Shown in pieces: positions 56,179 through 64,000 of a stretch of 64,000 bases of DNA. The notes below the pieces were generated by a model. The model saw only the letters and a list, made by a program, of their open reading frames with translations. It had not been told where the DNA came from and ran no database searches. Origin of the DNA: CAWDJT01 sp963828705 (lineage in GTDB: Bacteria > Desulfobacterota > Syntrophobacteria > Syntrophobacterales > Syntrophobacteraceae); assembly GCA_963828705.1 (NCBI GenBank), contig CAWHGA010000034.1, forward strand, positions 62,001 through 126,000. The letters are read 5' to 3'. Position 1 is the first letter of the stretch, and every line of letters starts with the position of its first letter. The translations under genes and the position numbers were made by a program.

Positions 56179-57801
56179 TCATGGCTGCTGGTAACGCTGC
56201 AAATCGCGCGGCACCCACCATTCCTGCGGGTCCATCCCCAGAGGGTAAACCTGCACGTTGGCAAAGCGTCGATCTACCGCTACCAACGCTTCTTCCGTGA
56301 ACAGAAAGGTGTAGGGTTGCTCCTCATGGATGATTTCATGGAAGCGATGGTACATCTGCCGCCGTTTTTCAGGGTCAAATTCCTTGCGAGATTCTTCAAT
56401 GAGGTGGTCCGCCTCGGCGTTGACAAAACCGACGAAATTGGAACCCTTTTTTTCTGTCTGTGAGGAATGCCAGATCTGGAAAGGATCGGAATCCCAGCCA
56501 AGACTCCAGCCCAGCGTACAGGCGTCAAATTCGTTGGACTCGATCTTCTGGATAAACACCGCCCATTCCAACTTGCGGATGCGCATCTTGATGCCCACCC
56601 GTTTCAGGTTCTCCTGAAAAATGGTGGCCAGTTGTTCCGAGAACTTGGACCCGGAGGAAATGAGAAACTCGAACTCAAAGGGGACACCATCCTTATCGAG
56701 AATGCGGTCCCCGTCATGATCAGCCCAGCCCGCTTCGTGAAGCAGCGCCAGCGCAGCCTTGGGGTCGTACCGATAGGGTTGAATGGACTGGTTGTAGGTC
56801 GGGCTGTTCACGTAGAAGGGCCCCGAGATCACAATACCCAGCCCAAAGAGGACCTTTTTCAGAATGGGTTCACGATTCACCAGCATGGTCATGGCTTGGC
56901 GCACCCGCCGGTCTTGAAACAAGGGTTTGCGCATATTCCAGCCGATGTATCGGTAACTCGGCAGATAGTACTTGAGCTTCTGAAAATCCTGTTGGAAACG
57001 CTTGCCGCGTGTCTGCATCGACCACTGGACGGGGCGCAGGCCCATATAGTCCAGGCCGCGCTGTTTCAGCACTTGAAGGGCAGCCGTAGGATCAGTAACG
57101 ATCTTGAAGACAATGCGCCGCAGATGGGGTTTTTTGCCCCAATACCGATCATCGCGTTCCAGCACAATTTGCTCACCGGTGTCCCACTTAACAAAACGGT
57201 AAGGTCCGGTTCCCAAGGGTTGGCGGCCGATGGGATGCTGGTTGAAGTCGTCGGATTCCTGAAAAAGGTGGGCTGGGACGATGGGAATCCCGCCACAAAA
57301 CTCCAACGCCAGATAGTAAGGAATGCGGTAATGGAAACGCACGGAGTGGTCGTCCAGCGCTTCCAGCCGATCGATATCGCGGTAATAGTTGCGCAAATGT
57401 GCCGCGTCCACTTTCGGGTCCTGGATACGTTGGTAGGAAAAGATTACGTCACGGCTGGTGAAGGGAGTGCCGTCCTGCCAGTGAATGCCCTTTTTCAGGT
57501 GGAAGGTGTAGGTGAGATGATCGTCGGCCACTTCCCAGGATTCAGCCAGTTGCGGAACCAATTGTGCGGTCTTTTCATCCCGCTTGAGGAGGGTCTCATA
57601 GATGAAGCTGTTGATTCTGGAAGCGTAGGCGTCGACAGCGGTGATCGGGTTCAGCGTTGCCGGTTCGGCGCTAAGATGCGCAATTAACCAGTCGCCGTCG
57701 TCCGGCGTGGGGGGTTCCTGCCCGGCGATGGTCGACCTGGCGGCCACAAACCATCCCAGCAACAGCATGGCAATACCGGCCAGGAAACAAACCCTTCGCA
57801 T
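56179..57801 (-). CDS. Extracellular peptide-binding protein (SBP_bac_5 family)
   Basis: 540 residues with a signal peptide (VCFLAGIAMLLLGWFVAA). Family motifs: SAEPATLNPITAVDAYASRI, YTFHLKKGIHWQDGTPFTSR, and DYMGLRPVQWSMQTRGKRF. It delivers peptides or similar solutes to the two permeases downstream. Closest by layout to YejA-type proteins. It is the first gene of the minus-strand array. Confidence 0.92.
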   Translation of the reverse strand: MRRVCFLAGIAMLLLGWFVAARSTIAGQEPPTPDDGDWLIAHLSAEPATLNPITAVDAYASRINSFIYETLLKRDEKTAQLVPQLAESWEVADDHLTYTFHLKKGIHWQDGTPFTSRDVIFSYQRIQDPKVDAAHLRNYYRDIDRLEALDDHSVRFHYRIPYYLALEFCGGIPIVPAHLFQESDDFNQHPIGRQPLGTGPYRFVKWDTGEQIVLERDDRYWGKKPHLRRIVFKIVTDPTAALQVLKQRGLDYMGLRPVQWSMQTRGKRFQQDFQKLKYYLPSYRYIGWNMRKPLFQDRRVRQAMTMLVNREPILKKVLFGLGIVISGPFYVNSPTYNQSIQPYRYDPKAALALLHEAGWADHDGDRILDKDGVPFEFEFLISSGSKFSEQLATIFQENLKRVGIKMRIRKLEWAVFIQKIESNEFDACTLGWSLGWDSDPFQIWHSSQTEKKGSNFVGFVNAEADHLIEESRKEFDPEKRRQMYHRFHEIIHEEQPYTFLFTEEALVAVDRRFANVQVYPLGMDPQEWWVPRDLQRYQQP

Positions 57802-57968
57802 GCTGGGCTACTTTTTTCGGTGTTTGGGTAACAACTGTCAACGGGGCCGAAAGCGCTTGCATCAACGACCGCCCGGCGGTCGCCGACGTTTGCTTGTAGC
57901 ACAGTGGTGGGGGTTCAACAAGGAGGTTCTTGGGTCCCGGCACCCTCATCCATCAGCCTGGTTGGTAA

Positions 57969-57993
57969 GCGGGCGCGCTTTCCACGCGCCCGC
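57969..57993. repeat. Perfect 9-bp hairpin
   Basis: GCGGGCGCG-ctttcca-CGCGCCCGC. No T-run; likely a stable RNA hairpin or palindromic repeat. Confidence 0.5.
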
Positions 57994-58049
57994 CAGCAAG
58001 AACCCCAAAGGCTTCGGACTTGCTTTCAAACGAGCCCTGATCAAGGGTG

Positions 58050-58082
58050 GCCAGGGAACCTCCGATGCTGACGTTCCCTGGC
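58050..58082 (-). terminator. Perfect 10-bp hairpin just after the 82-residue gene
   Basis: GCCAGGGAAC and GTTCCCTGGC are perfect complements around a 13-base loop, 14 bases past the stop of the 82-residue gene. No T-run follows on the minus strand, so a terminator is possible but not proven. Confidence 0.5.
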
Positions 58083-58095
58083 TCTGGTGCATCGT

Positions 58096-58344
58096 TCACA
58101 AGGAATTGATGTCGATACTCTGGATGAACACCCGAACGCTCTCCATGAAGTGGTCCTGTTTCTCGGGCTGGTTTACCGCCGCAGCATCCTCCTTGGTTTT
58201 CTGGCCGGCGGCTTTGGGCTCGTCGACTGGGACCGGGTTCAATGCTTCGGCTTGCCTCTGGGCGTCCAGGGTCTCCACCAGGCTATCCTCAACCAGATAA
58301 CGCTCCTTGGCGCTCATTATGGTGTTACGGCTGCTGTCATTCAT
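58096..58344 (-). CDS. Small acidic protein, unknown function
   Basis: 82 residues, charged and glutamine/alanine-rich in the middle, no membrane segment and no cysteine. GAGGAG precedes the ATG by six bases, so it is probably expressed. The C-terminal DHFMESVRVFIQSIDINSL may form a helix. I do not recognise it. Confidence 0.65.
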   Translation of the reverse strand: MNDSSRNTIMSAKERYLVEDSLVETLDAQRQAEALNPVPVDEPKAAGQKTKEDAAAVNQPEKQDHFMESVRVFIQSIDINSL

Positions 58345-58470
58345 GGTCGTCTCCTCAGTTCCACCTGTGCTGGCTCCCGGTGGTTGGTCCGGGACATCAA
58401 TTGAAAACTAAGCACTTGGTTTTTGTAAGTAAAGGGCTCCCAGGGGTTTCGCCCCGGAAGGCCGGATGCA

Positions 58471-59262
58471 TTACGGTTTGGGATACGTCAGCCGCACCGG
58501 TGTCCCGGCCCGGACATCCAGGAGCTTCCCGGCATGCTGCTGGTTCGCAGCAATTTCCAGGTAACCGTGGCTACCGATGAGGGCCATCATGGCCCCGACA
58601 GGTTGTTCTCCATAGGTCATGGTGAGACCATTGAGTTTGAGCCTTGCGATCTCTATCAACAGCTCTTCCGCAGGAGCAAAACCGTTCACCGTCTCTTCAT
58701 CCAGATTAGTGATAATGTTACCGAAATGGTCCACATGGATGACTTCTCCTCGCAGGGTTCGGTCGCTTCTCACCATGGTGGTCCAGCCGGCAATGTGGGG
58801 TTCCCAGGGCGCCCCCAGGTTTTCCATGGCTACCCCTGCAGCCAGGTGAGCAGCCACCGGGGCAAAGATGTCTCGCCCATGGAAGGTGGGGCTCACCGGC
58901 AAACGCCAATACTGCTGGTTCTCCAGGGATCGTGCTTCCCAGTCCGGCTCTTTGCGGCACACCCAGGAAAACAGGCCGTTATCCGGTCCCACCAGGAAGT
59001 ACTCGGGGGTCCGCAGCACCAGCCCCTGGCGTTTGGTCCCGACACCCGGATCGATGATAGCCAGGTGGATAGTGCCCGGTGGGAAGTCTTTGTACACCGT
59101 GCTCAGCAAGAAGGCGCCCGACCGCACATCCTGCGGCTGCACCAGGTGAGAGATATCAACCAGACGCGCTTGCGCACAGATGCCCAGTATGGATCCCTTG
59201 AGGCTTGCTACATAGCCGTCTTTGAGTCCATAATCGGTAAGGAGAGTAATGATTGGCGCCAT
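58471..59262 (-). CDS. SAM hydrolase/hydroxide adenosyltransferase-family protein (DUF62)
   Basis: 263 residues. IITLLTDYGLKDGYVASLKG, then DPGVGTKRQGLVL and YFLVGPDNGLFSWV, later FHGRDIFAPVAAHLA and HVDHFGNIITNL. This family hydrolyses S-adenosylmethionine to adenosine and methionine, or halogenates it in rare cases. The chlorinase-specific insert was not identified, so hydrolase is the default. An EamA transporter lies upstream on the same strand. Confidence 0.9.
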   Translation of the reverse strand: MAPIITLLTDYGLKDGYVASLKGSILGICAQARLVDISHLVQPQDVRSGAFLLSTVYKDFPPGTIHLAIIDPGVGTKRQGLVLRTPEYFLVGPDNGLFSWVCRKEPDWEARSLENQQYWRLPVSPTFHGRDIFAPVAAHLAAGVAMENLGAPWEPHIAGWTTMVRSDRTLRGEVIHVDHFGNIITNLDEETVNGFAPAEELLIEIARLKLNGLTMTYGEQPVGAMMALIGSHGYLEIAANQQHAGKLLDVRAGTPVRLTYPKP

Positions 59263-59291
59263 TGCCTGCTGTTCCCAATTCGTTTGCCAGC

Positions 59292-60281
59292 TTAGCCGTC
59301 GCTGCCAAACCGGTTCAATGGTCCTCGTACTCCGACCCCTGAATCCTCTTGCCGGCGGCGGATCAGAGCCGGTGTCTGGTCGTCATATTCGCGGTGTGCC
59401 TGCAGCAGCACTATGGCCGCAATGACCAGGACACCACCCAGTAACTGCAGAGGTTCCAGCACCTCGCCTAAAAAAAGATACGAAATCAAGCCGGCGGTGA
59501 TCGGTTCCAACGTCGCAGTGATGCTGGCCCGGGTGGAGCGGATCAAGTTGATGCCTTCCATGTAGAGGCCGAAAGGCACCACCGTTCCGAGAATGGCGAT
59601 GTAGGCGACACACAGCCATTCGACTGGCGCGTATGAGCGGCGCAAGAACACCAGCGGCGGTTGCACCACGTTCCAGACCAGCGCTGCAAACATCAGCGAA
59701 TAAAACAGCACCGTCCACGAAGAATATCGGCACATCAGCCGTTCTCCATAAATGGCGTAGCCGGCGAAGACCACAGCGGAAATCAAACCGCTGATGATCC
59801 CCACCCGGTTCATGGTGAGCAGGTCCAGGTTGTAGCCGCCCACCATCAGATAGCAGCCGATGGTGGCGCCTACCAGCGCCGTCACCATGGTGCGGGTCAG
59901 CCGCTGGTGAGCAAACACGACGGCGTGGAGCGCGATCAGCACCGGCGCCAGGTATTCCAGTAGGATGGCTGCCGCCACCTGGATCTTGCTGATGGTGAAC
60001 AGGTAGGTAAACTGCACCGTCGCCATCCCGGCCACACCCAGCCACACGAAGGCCCAAAAGTCCTGGGTGGCAATCCGCAGAAGGGGTCGTTTGCGCCACA
60101 GGAACCAGATCAGCAGGACCGCTGAAGCCAGAGTGAGGCGCATCTGTACCAACTGGAAGGTTGTGATCCCACGGTTGAATAAGAATTTGGCCGAGGATCC
60201 GGAAATCGCCCACAGGATCGCGGCCAGCACCACATAGAGGTAGCCACGTTTGGGCACAGCAGTGGATGGATCTGAGGTCAT
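59292..60281 (-). CDS. EamA/DMT-family transporter
   Basis: About 329 residues from the ATG at 60281, giving ten helices, two EamA repeats. VVLAAILWAISGSSAKFLF marks the first; TRASITATLEPITAGLISYLFL marks the end of the second. It probably exports a small metabolite. Substrate unknown. An earlier start is possible. It ends 29 bases before the DUF62 gene, so the two may form an operon. Confidence 0.88.
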   Translation of the reverse strand: MTSDPSTAVPKRGYLYVVLAAILWAISGSSAKFLFNRGITTFQLVQMRLTLASAVLLIWFLWRKRPLLRIATQDFWAFVWLGVAGMATVQFTYLFTISKIQVAAAILLEYLAPVLIALHAVVFAHQRLTRTMVTALVGATIGCYLMVGGYNLDLLTMNRVGIISGLISAVVFAGYAIYGERLMCRYSSWTVLFYSLMFAALVWNVVQPPLVFLRRSYAPVEWLCVAYIAILGTVVPFGLYMEGINLIRSTRASITATLEPITAGLISYLFLGEVLEPLQLLGGVLVIAAIVLLQAHREYDDQTPALIRRRQEDSGVGVRGPLNRFGSDG

Positions 60282-60585
60282 GGTGAAGGATACTCGCTTG
60301 GCTGTGATTGGCATCGAGTGGTTGTTGAGAGGCTGACCCTGGACCGGTGGCGCTGAGATCCCCCGGACAATGGCCGGCATTCAGGCCCGGTCCGCTGGCA
60401 GCACCCCCTGGTCGTCGGAACGCCCGGAAGACGGCCGACTTGTGCTAACACAACATTCTGGGGGTGTCAAAACGTTTGGATCAGCCCGAGAGAATACGTT
60501 ATGATCACCATAAAAGCGTGCTCGGGAATGTTCCTGGCGGTCCCAGGAAGGCAACAGACCGACTACTATCGAATGAGGAGAGAAT

Positions 60586-61383
60586 ATGACAGCCCAGGAA
60601 TATGATGCCAAGGAACTCATCCGGTTTGCCGTGGACACAGTGCAACAAGCCGGAGAGCAAGCACTTCGGTACTACGGTAAGGGCAATCCCAAGATCAAAT
60701 TCGACGAAGAGCTGGTCACGGAAGCGGAGCTCAATCTTTCTGATTTGTTCCGCAATCAAATGCGGGCGAAATTTCCCGAACATCGGATCTTCGGCGAAGA
60801 AACCATGGCCGCCGGCTACACCCACGATGCCGGCGGTTTCGTCTGGGTGTTCGATCGCCTCGACGGGGTGGCCAACTTCCAGGCTGGAATTCCCGTCTGG
60901 GGGATATCCATGGCATTGTTAGAGAATTTTTGGCCGGTATTGGGTGTGTTTTATATGCCGGTGACCAAGGACCTGTTCTACGCCCAGGCCGGGGAACAGG
61001 CCTACCACGGTGATCGCAAGATGACCATTCCCGATCAGCCGGAAGTGAACAACGAAAGCCTGCTTTTTACCTATTCCCGGTTCAACAACCACTACCGCAC
61101 GTCATTTCCCGGTAAAATCCGTAACCTGGGGTGCACTGCGGCCCACATCTGTTATGTGGCCCTCGGTCGAGCCGAAGCGGCCCTCATGGGGCATGTGTCC
61201 TATCAGGATTTGGCCGCGGCGCAGATCATCCTGGAGGCTGCCGGTGGGGAGATCCGCAAGGTGGATGGCAACAAGTTCCAGCTCAATGAATACCTCGACG
61301 GCGGGCGCATTGATGACCACCTGATGGTGGCCCGCAAAGGCAGGCACGCCGCGATTCGGGTCTATCTGCAGGAAAGCGCGTAA
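60586..61383 (+). CDS. Inositol monophosphatase-family protein with variant metal motif
   Basis: 265 residues. The metal-site glutamates lie in IFGEETM, and the core motif normally DPxDGTxNF reads DRLDGVANF. SYQDLAAAQIILEAAGG matches the C-terminal DLAAAxLI site. Metal ligands appear intact but the loop is changed. It is a phosphatase of sugar or inositol phosphates, or of related nucleotides. A 16-bp hairpin follows the stop. ATG follows GAGGAGAG. Confidence 0.85.
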   Translation: MTAQEYDAKELIRFAVDTVQQAGEQALRYYGKGNPKIKFDEELVTEAELNLSDLFRNQMRAKFPEHRIFGEETMAAGYTHDAGGFVWVFDRLDGVANFQAGIPVWGISMALLENFWPVLGVFYMPVTKDLFYAQAGEQAYHGDRKMTIPDQPEVNNESLLFTYSRFNNHYRTSFPGKIRNLGCTAAHICYVALGRAEAALMGHVSYQDLAAAQIILEAAGGEIRKVDGNKFQLNEYLDGGRIDDHLMVARKGRHAAIRVYLQESA

Positions 61384-61422
61384 GGCGGGCTGTCGCGAAA
61401 TCTTGAGCAAGACTTGAGGATC

Positions 61423-61468
61423 GAAGGGGTGGATGATCCCGCGGATGGGCGCGATCATCCACCCCTTC
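61423..61468 (+). terminator. Perfect 16-bp inverted repeat between convergent genes
   Basis: GAAGGGGTGGATGATC (61423-61438) and GATCATCCACCCCTTC (61453-61468) are perfect complements with a 14-base loop, about 40 bases past the phosphatase stop and before the glnS 3' end. No T-run on either side. It is the longest perfect stem in the window. Confidence 0.6.
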
Positions 61469-61561
61469 ATGACTGGTTATGAGCTTAAGGGCTAACCGCG
61501 GCGCCACGCGGCTTCGCCCCTTACGAAGATAGCCGCCGTACGCCTTTGCTTTTTGAGAGTA

Positions 61562-63271
61562 TCAGCCGCCTTGGGCGGTCTTTTCCGACTGCTGGATCTT
61601 GGCCCAGGTGTCGCGCAGATGTTACCGTACGGTTGAAGACCAAGGCATCCTTCCTCGAATCCACTGAATCCACGCAGAAATACCCCAGACGTTCAAACTG
61701 AATTCGGCTTCCCGGTGCGGCCTCCGCCAGGGACTCGGTTCCACCCGGCAGGATTTCAGGACTTCCAGTGAGTTGGGGTTGAGGAAGGCTTTGAAACCCA
61801 GGTTCTCAGGATCGTCGCTGGGATCGGGCTTGGTGAGAAGCCGGTCGTAGAGGCGCACTTCCGCCGGCAAGGCGTGGGCGGCCGAAACCCAATGGAGAGT
61901 GGCCTTCACCTGCCGGCCGTCGGGAGCGCCTCCGCCGCGAGTTTCCGGATCGTAGGTGCAACGCAGTTCCACCACCTCACCCGTTTGTGGGTCTTTGACC
62001 ACATCCACGCACTTGATGAAGTAGCCATAGCGCAGCCGCACCTCGCGACCCGGCGCCAGCCGGTAGAACTTTTTCGGAGGATTCTCCATAAAGTCGTCCC
62101 GCTCCAGGTAAAGCACCCGCGAAAAGGGTACGGGCCGGGTACCCATGGACGGGTCTTCGGGGTTGTTGACGGCGTCCAGATATTCCTCCTGGCCTTCAGG
62201 ATAGTTTTCGATCACCACTTTGAGCGGCCGCAGCACCGCCATCACCCGCGGAGCTTCACGGTTGAGGACCTCGCGCACGCAGTATTCGAGGAGTGCCATG
62301 TCCACCAGGCTTTCCCGTTTGCCGACACCGATGCGTTCACAGAAATTGCGGATGGCTTCGGGCGGATAGCCGCGACGGCGCAGGCCGGCTAGAGTCGGCA
62401 TGCGCGGATCATCCCAGCCGCTCACGCGGCTCTCCTGTACCAGCTGCAGCAGCTTGCGTTTGCTCATCACGGTGAACGCCAGATTCAGTCGGGCGAATTC
62501 GATCTGCTGGGGGTGGTAGACGTTGAGTTCATCCAGAAACCAGTCGTAGAGCGGGCGATGGTCTTCATATTCCATGGTGCAGATGGAATGGGTGATGCCT
62601 TCGATGGAATCGCTCAGCCCGTGGGCGTAATCGTACATGGGATAGATGCACCACTGGGTGCCGGTGCGATGATGAGGGTCCCTACGGATGCGATACATCA
62701 CCGGATCGCGCAGGTTAAGATTGCCGGATGCCATGTCGATCTTGGCGCGCAGCACGTGAGTCCCGTCTTCGAATTCCCCGGAGCGCATGCCTTGGAACAG
62801 GTCCAGGTTTTCTTCGACGGAACGGTTCCGGTAGGGGCTTTCCTTGCCTGGTACGGTCAGGGTTCCGCGGTAGTCCCGGATGTCATCGGCCGTCAGGCTG
62901 CAAACGTAGGCCTTGCCCAGTTTGATCAGCTGGACCGCAAAATCATAGAGCTGCTCGAAATAATCCGACGCATAGTAAAGCCGATTGCCCCAATCGAAGC
63001 CCAGCCAGCGGACATCAGCCTGGATGGATTCGACGTATTCGATATCTTCCTTGCCGGGGTTGGTGTCATCAAAGCGAAAGTTGCAGACGCCGCCGAATTC
63101 GGCCGCCAGACCGAAATTCAGGCAAATGGATTTGGCATGACCGATATGCAGGTAGCCGTTGGGTTCGGGAGGGAAGCGCGTCATGACCCGACCGCCGAAC
63201 TTGTTGGACTCAATATCTTCGAGGACAATATTACGAATGAAGCTGGATGGGCTGGCACCGTCGATACTCAT
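61562..63271 (-). CDS. glnS: Glutaminyl-tRNA synthetase (two frameshifts at the C-terminus)
   Basis: About 569 residues from the ATG at 63271. Class I signatures are intact: PEPNGYLHIGHAKSI and VMSKRKLLQLV. The beta-barrel anticodon-binding end breaks near 61728-61735 and again near 61616-61621; closing both gives RLGYFCVDSVDSRKDAL, VFNRTV and LRDTWAKIQQSEKTAQGG. GGGAGC precedes the start. It charges tRNA-Gln directly. Confidence 0.93.
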
Positions 63272-63481
63272 AAGATAGCTCCCTGAATTCTGGACATGTT
63301 CGCGACAAAAGCGTTCGCAGGCGCGACCCGTATCGGTCGATGCGAACACATTCTATTTGGTGCCCAATCGGCCTAGGTTGTCAACCAAATTATCGGTGGC
63401 AAGGCTCGTGGCAATGCACTGCGGACCAGATGGTTGCACTAAGTACAGCTCCACAGAATTATAGTGACCAATAATTCGTTC

Positions 63482-63553
63482 CGTCACCCCCGCGAAGGCG
63501 GGGGTCCAGTAGCTTCCTAATCCATCTGGATTCCCGCCTTCGCGGGAATGACG
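63482..63553. repeat. Dispersed double-hairpin palindromic repeat, best-preserved copy
   Basis: Two stems, CCCCCGC-gaag-GCGGGGG (63487-63504) and ATTCCCGC-cttc-GCGGGAAT (63530-63549), sit inside flanks CGTCA/TGACG and TCCAG/CTGGA that also pair, so the whole ~72-base unit is one large imperfect palindrome. Two other copies are at ~33.95 and ~45.9 kb. Confidence 0.8.
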
Positions 63554-63794
63554 AGCAGGATGGGCAGTATTATCGGATACCCTATTCTGTGGCGCTGTAC
63601 AAGGAGCCTTAAACGACGAAAAGGACCAGGGGCAGTGGAGTTTTTTGCCCAAGAGCCGCCAAGATTCCTGCCGGCATATCGAAGGGTTGTCTTTTTCAGG
63701 GGTGAGAAGAACGATCCCGAAAAGACCCTCTTGCCACGCCTCAACCCACAGAAAATGGGGCACCAAGAAAGTTTGCCGGCACCTTCGCAAGCGC

Positions 63795-63823
63795 TTGACA
63801 TATTACATAGTATCTGATATGTA
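63795..63823 (+). promoter_or_regulatory. Promoter with overlapping palindromic operator for the TetR gene
   Basis: TTGACA (63795-63800) and TATGTA (63818-63823) are 17 bases apart. The inverted repeat TACATA-8 bases-TATGTA (63804-63823) covers the spacer and -10 box, as expected for an autoregulated TetR-family promoter. The gene starts 11 bases later. Confidence 0.6.
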
Positions 63824-63834
63824 ACGCTACCTTT

Positions 63835-64000
63835 ATGAAAACTGCTACGCAAAACAAAAAAGAGGCAAAATCTGAGGTAACCCGCAAGAATATTCTGGTG
63901 GCGGCAAGCCGCCTGTTTGCCCGGCGCGGTTACCACAAGACCACTATTGCCGACATCGCCCAAGCCATCGGGCTTACTTCCGGGGCCATCTTCCACCATT
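63835..64000 (+). CDS. TetR-family transcriptional regulator (N-terminal part)
   Basis: Cut by the window end after 55 codons. KNILVAASRLFARRGYHKTT and IADIAQAIGLTSGAIFHH form the TetR helix-turn-helix. The ligand-binding domain is outside the window. It stands divergent from glnS and is probably self-regulating through the palindrome just upstream. Confidence 0.9.
   Translation, partial: MKTATQNKKEAKSEVTRKNILVAASRLFARRGYHKTTIADIAQAIGLTSGAIFHH

Larger units (their letters stand above)
57802..58095. other. Intergenic region with two perfect hairpins
   Basis: Lies ahead of the ABC binding protein and behind the 82-residue gene on the same strand. It contains the palindromes at 57969-57993 and 58050-58082 and should contain the ABC promoter; no clear hexamers were chosen. 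Confidence 0.4.
63272..63834. other. Intergenic region with a dispersed repeat
   Basis: Between divergent glnS and the TetR gene. It carries a clean repeat copy (63482-63553) and the TetR promoter/operator. An open frame crossing the repeat (FAGVTERIIGHYNSVEL) is repeat translation, not a gene. Confidence 0.5.

Noticed and set aside
63353..63790. A 145-codon minus-strand frame beside glnS
   Set aside because: Half of it is repeat sequence (FAGVTERIIG) and the rest has no recognisable content or ribosome site.
1..64000. CRISPR arrays, prophage or transposon genes
   Set aside because: No regularly spaced direct repeats, integrase, transposase or phage structural gene was recognised anywhere in the window.

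Overview
The window reads as a chromosomal piece of an anaerobic, sulfate- or sulfur-metabolising bacterium, most likely a Desulfobacterota (deltaproteobacterial) lineage. The main reason is a Tmc-type transmembrane electron-transfer module (tetrahaem cytochrome c3, HdrD-like CCG protein, NarI-like cytochrome b), which is typical of sulfate reducers, found beside a Psr/Phs-type molybdoenzyme and several multi-FeS flavoproteins. Most of the window is moderately GC-rich. No rRNA, convincing tRNA, CRISPR array, transposase or phage gene was seen. Many core genes (dxs, serS, glnS, yebC, xseA, xseB, rlmE and others) carry single-base frameshifts. Because several are essential, I treat these as probable consensus errors rather than true pseudogenes, and I annotate each such gene as one unit across its breaks.

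Layout. 1-4.4 kb: a redox operon with the end of a Psr/Phs-like molybdopterin subunit, its FeS partner, a NuoF-remnant/GltD-like/ferredoxin fusion, a 71-residue protein and a HoxU/NuoG-N-like protein. 4.4-8.6 kb: a VapBC-type toxin-antitoxin pair, then a sigma54-type response regulator, its PAS histidine kinase and a membrane protein. 9-21.5 kb: a hopanoid tailoring and transport island: a TVP38-family membrane protein, an ArnC-like glycosyltransferase and hpnK on the minus strand, then a methyltransferase, a TolC-like channel, hpnN, hpnM, hpnJ, two SMR-like four-helix proteins and hpnI on the plus strand. 21.6-26.3 kb: an RNA-repair operon (macrodomain, RtcB, archease) preceded by a DUF169 protein and an aldehyde dehydrogenase. 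26.4-30.2 kb: rlmE, yebC and ruvCAB. 30.2-33 kb: the tmc genes.

33-34.1 kb is gene-poor and ends in a dispersed palindromic repeat. 34.1-36.7 kb: an ArnT-like lipid-linked glycosyltransferase, an AT-rich PAP2 phosphatase and a remnant of HMG-CoA lyase. 36.7-47.9 kb: housekeeping genes priA, HU, a nucleoside phosphorylase, ligA, acyP, an IHF-like gene, serS, a zinc-ribbon membrane protein, hpt and a NifU-like protein. 47.9-57.8 kb: one long minus-strand array that starts with a peptide-type ABC binding protein and two permeases, then xseA-xseB-ispA-dxs-tlyA-rlmH. 58-64 kb: an 82-residue protein, a SAM hydrolase-family protein, an EamA transporter, an inositol-phosphatase-family protein, glnS, a second copy of the palindromic repeat and the start of a TetR regulator with its own promoter/operator.

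Possible links. Dxs and IspA make C5 to C15 precursors that hopanoids need. HpnI, HpnK and HpnJ decorate bacteriohopanetetrol, and HpnM/HpnN (perhaps with the TolC-like channel and the SMR pair) would move the product to the outer membrane. The core hopanoid enzymes (squalene synthase, cyclase, HpnH/HpnG) are not in the window, so this is a tailoring and export module only.
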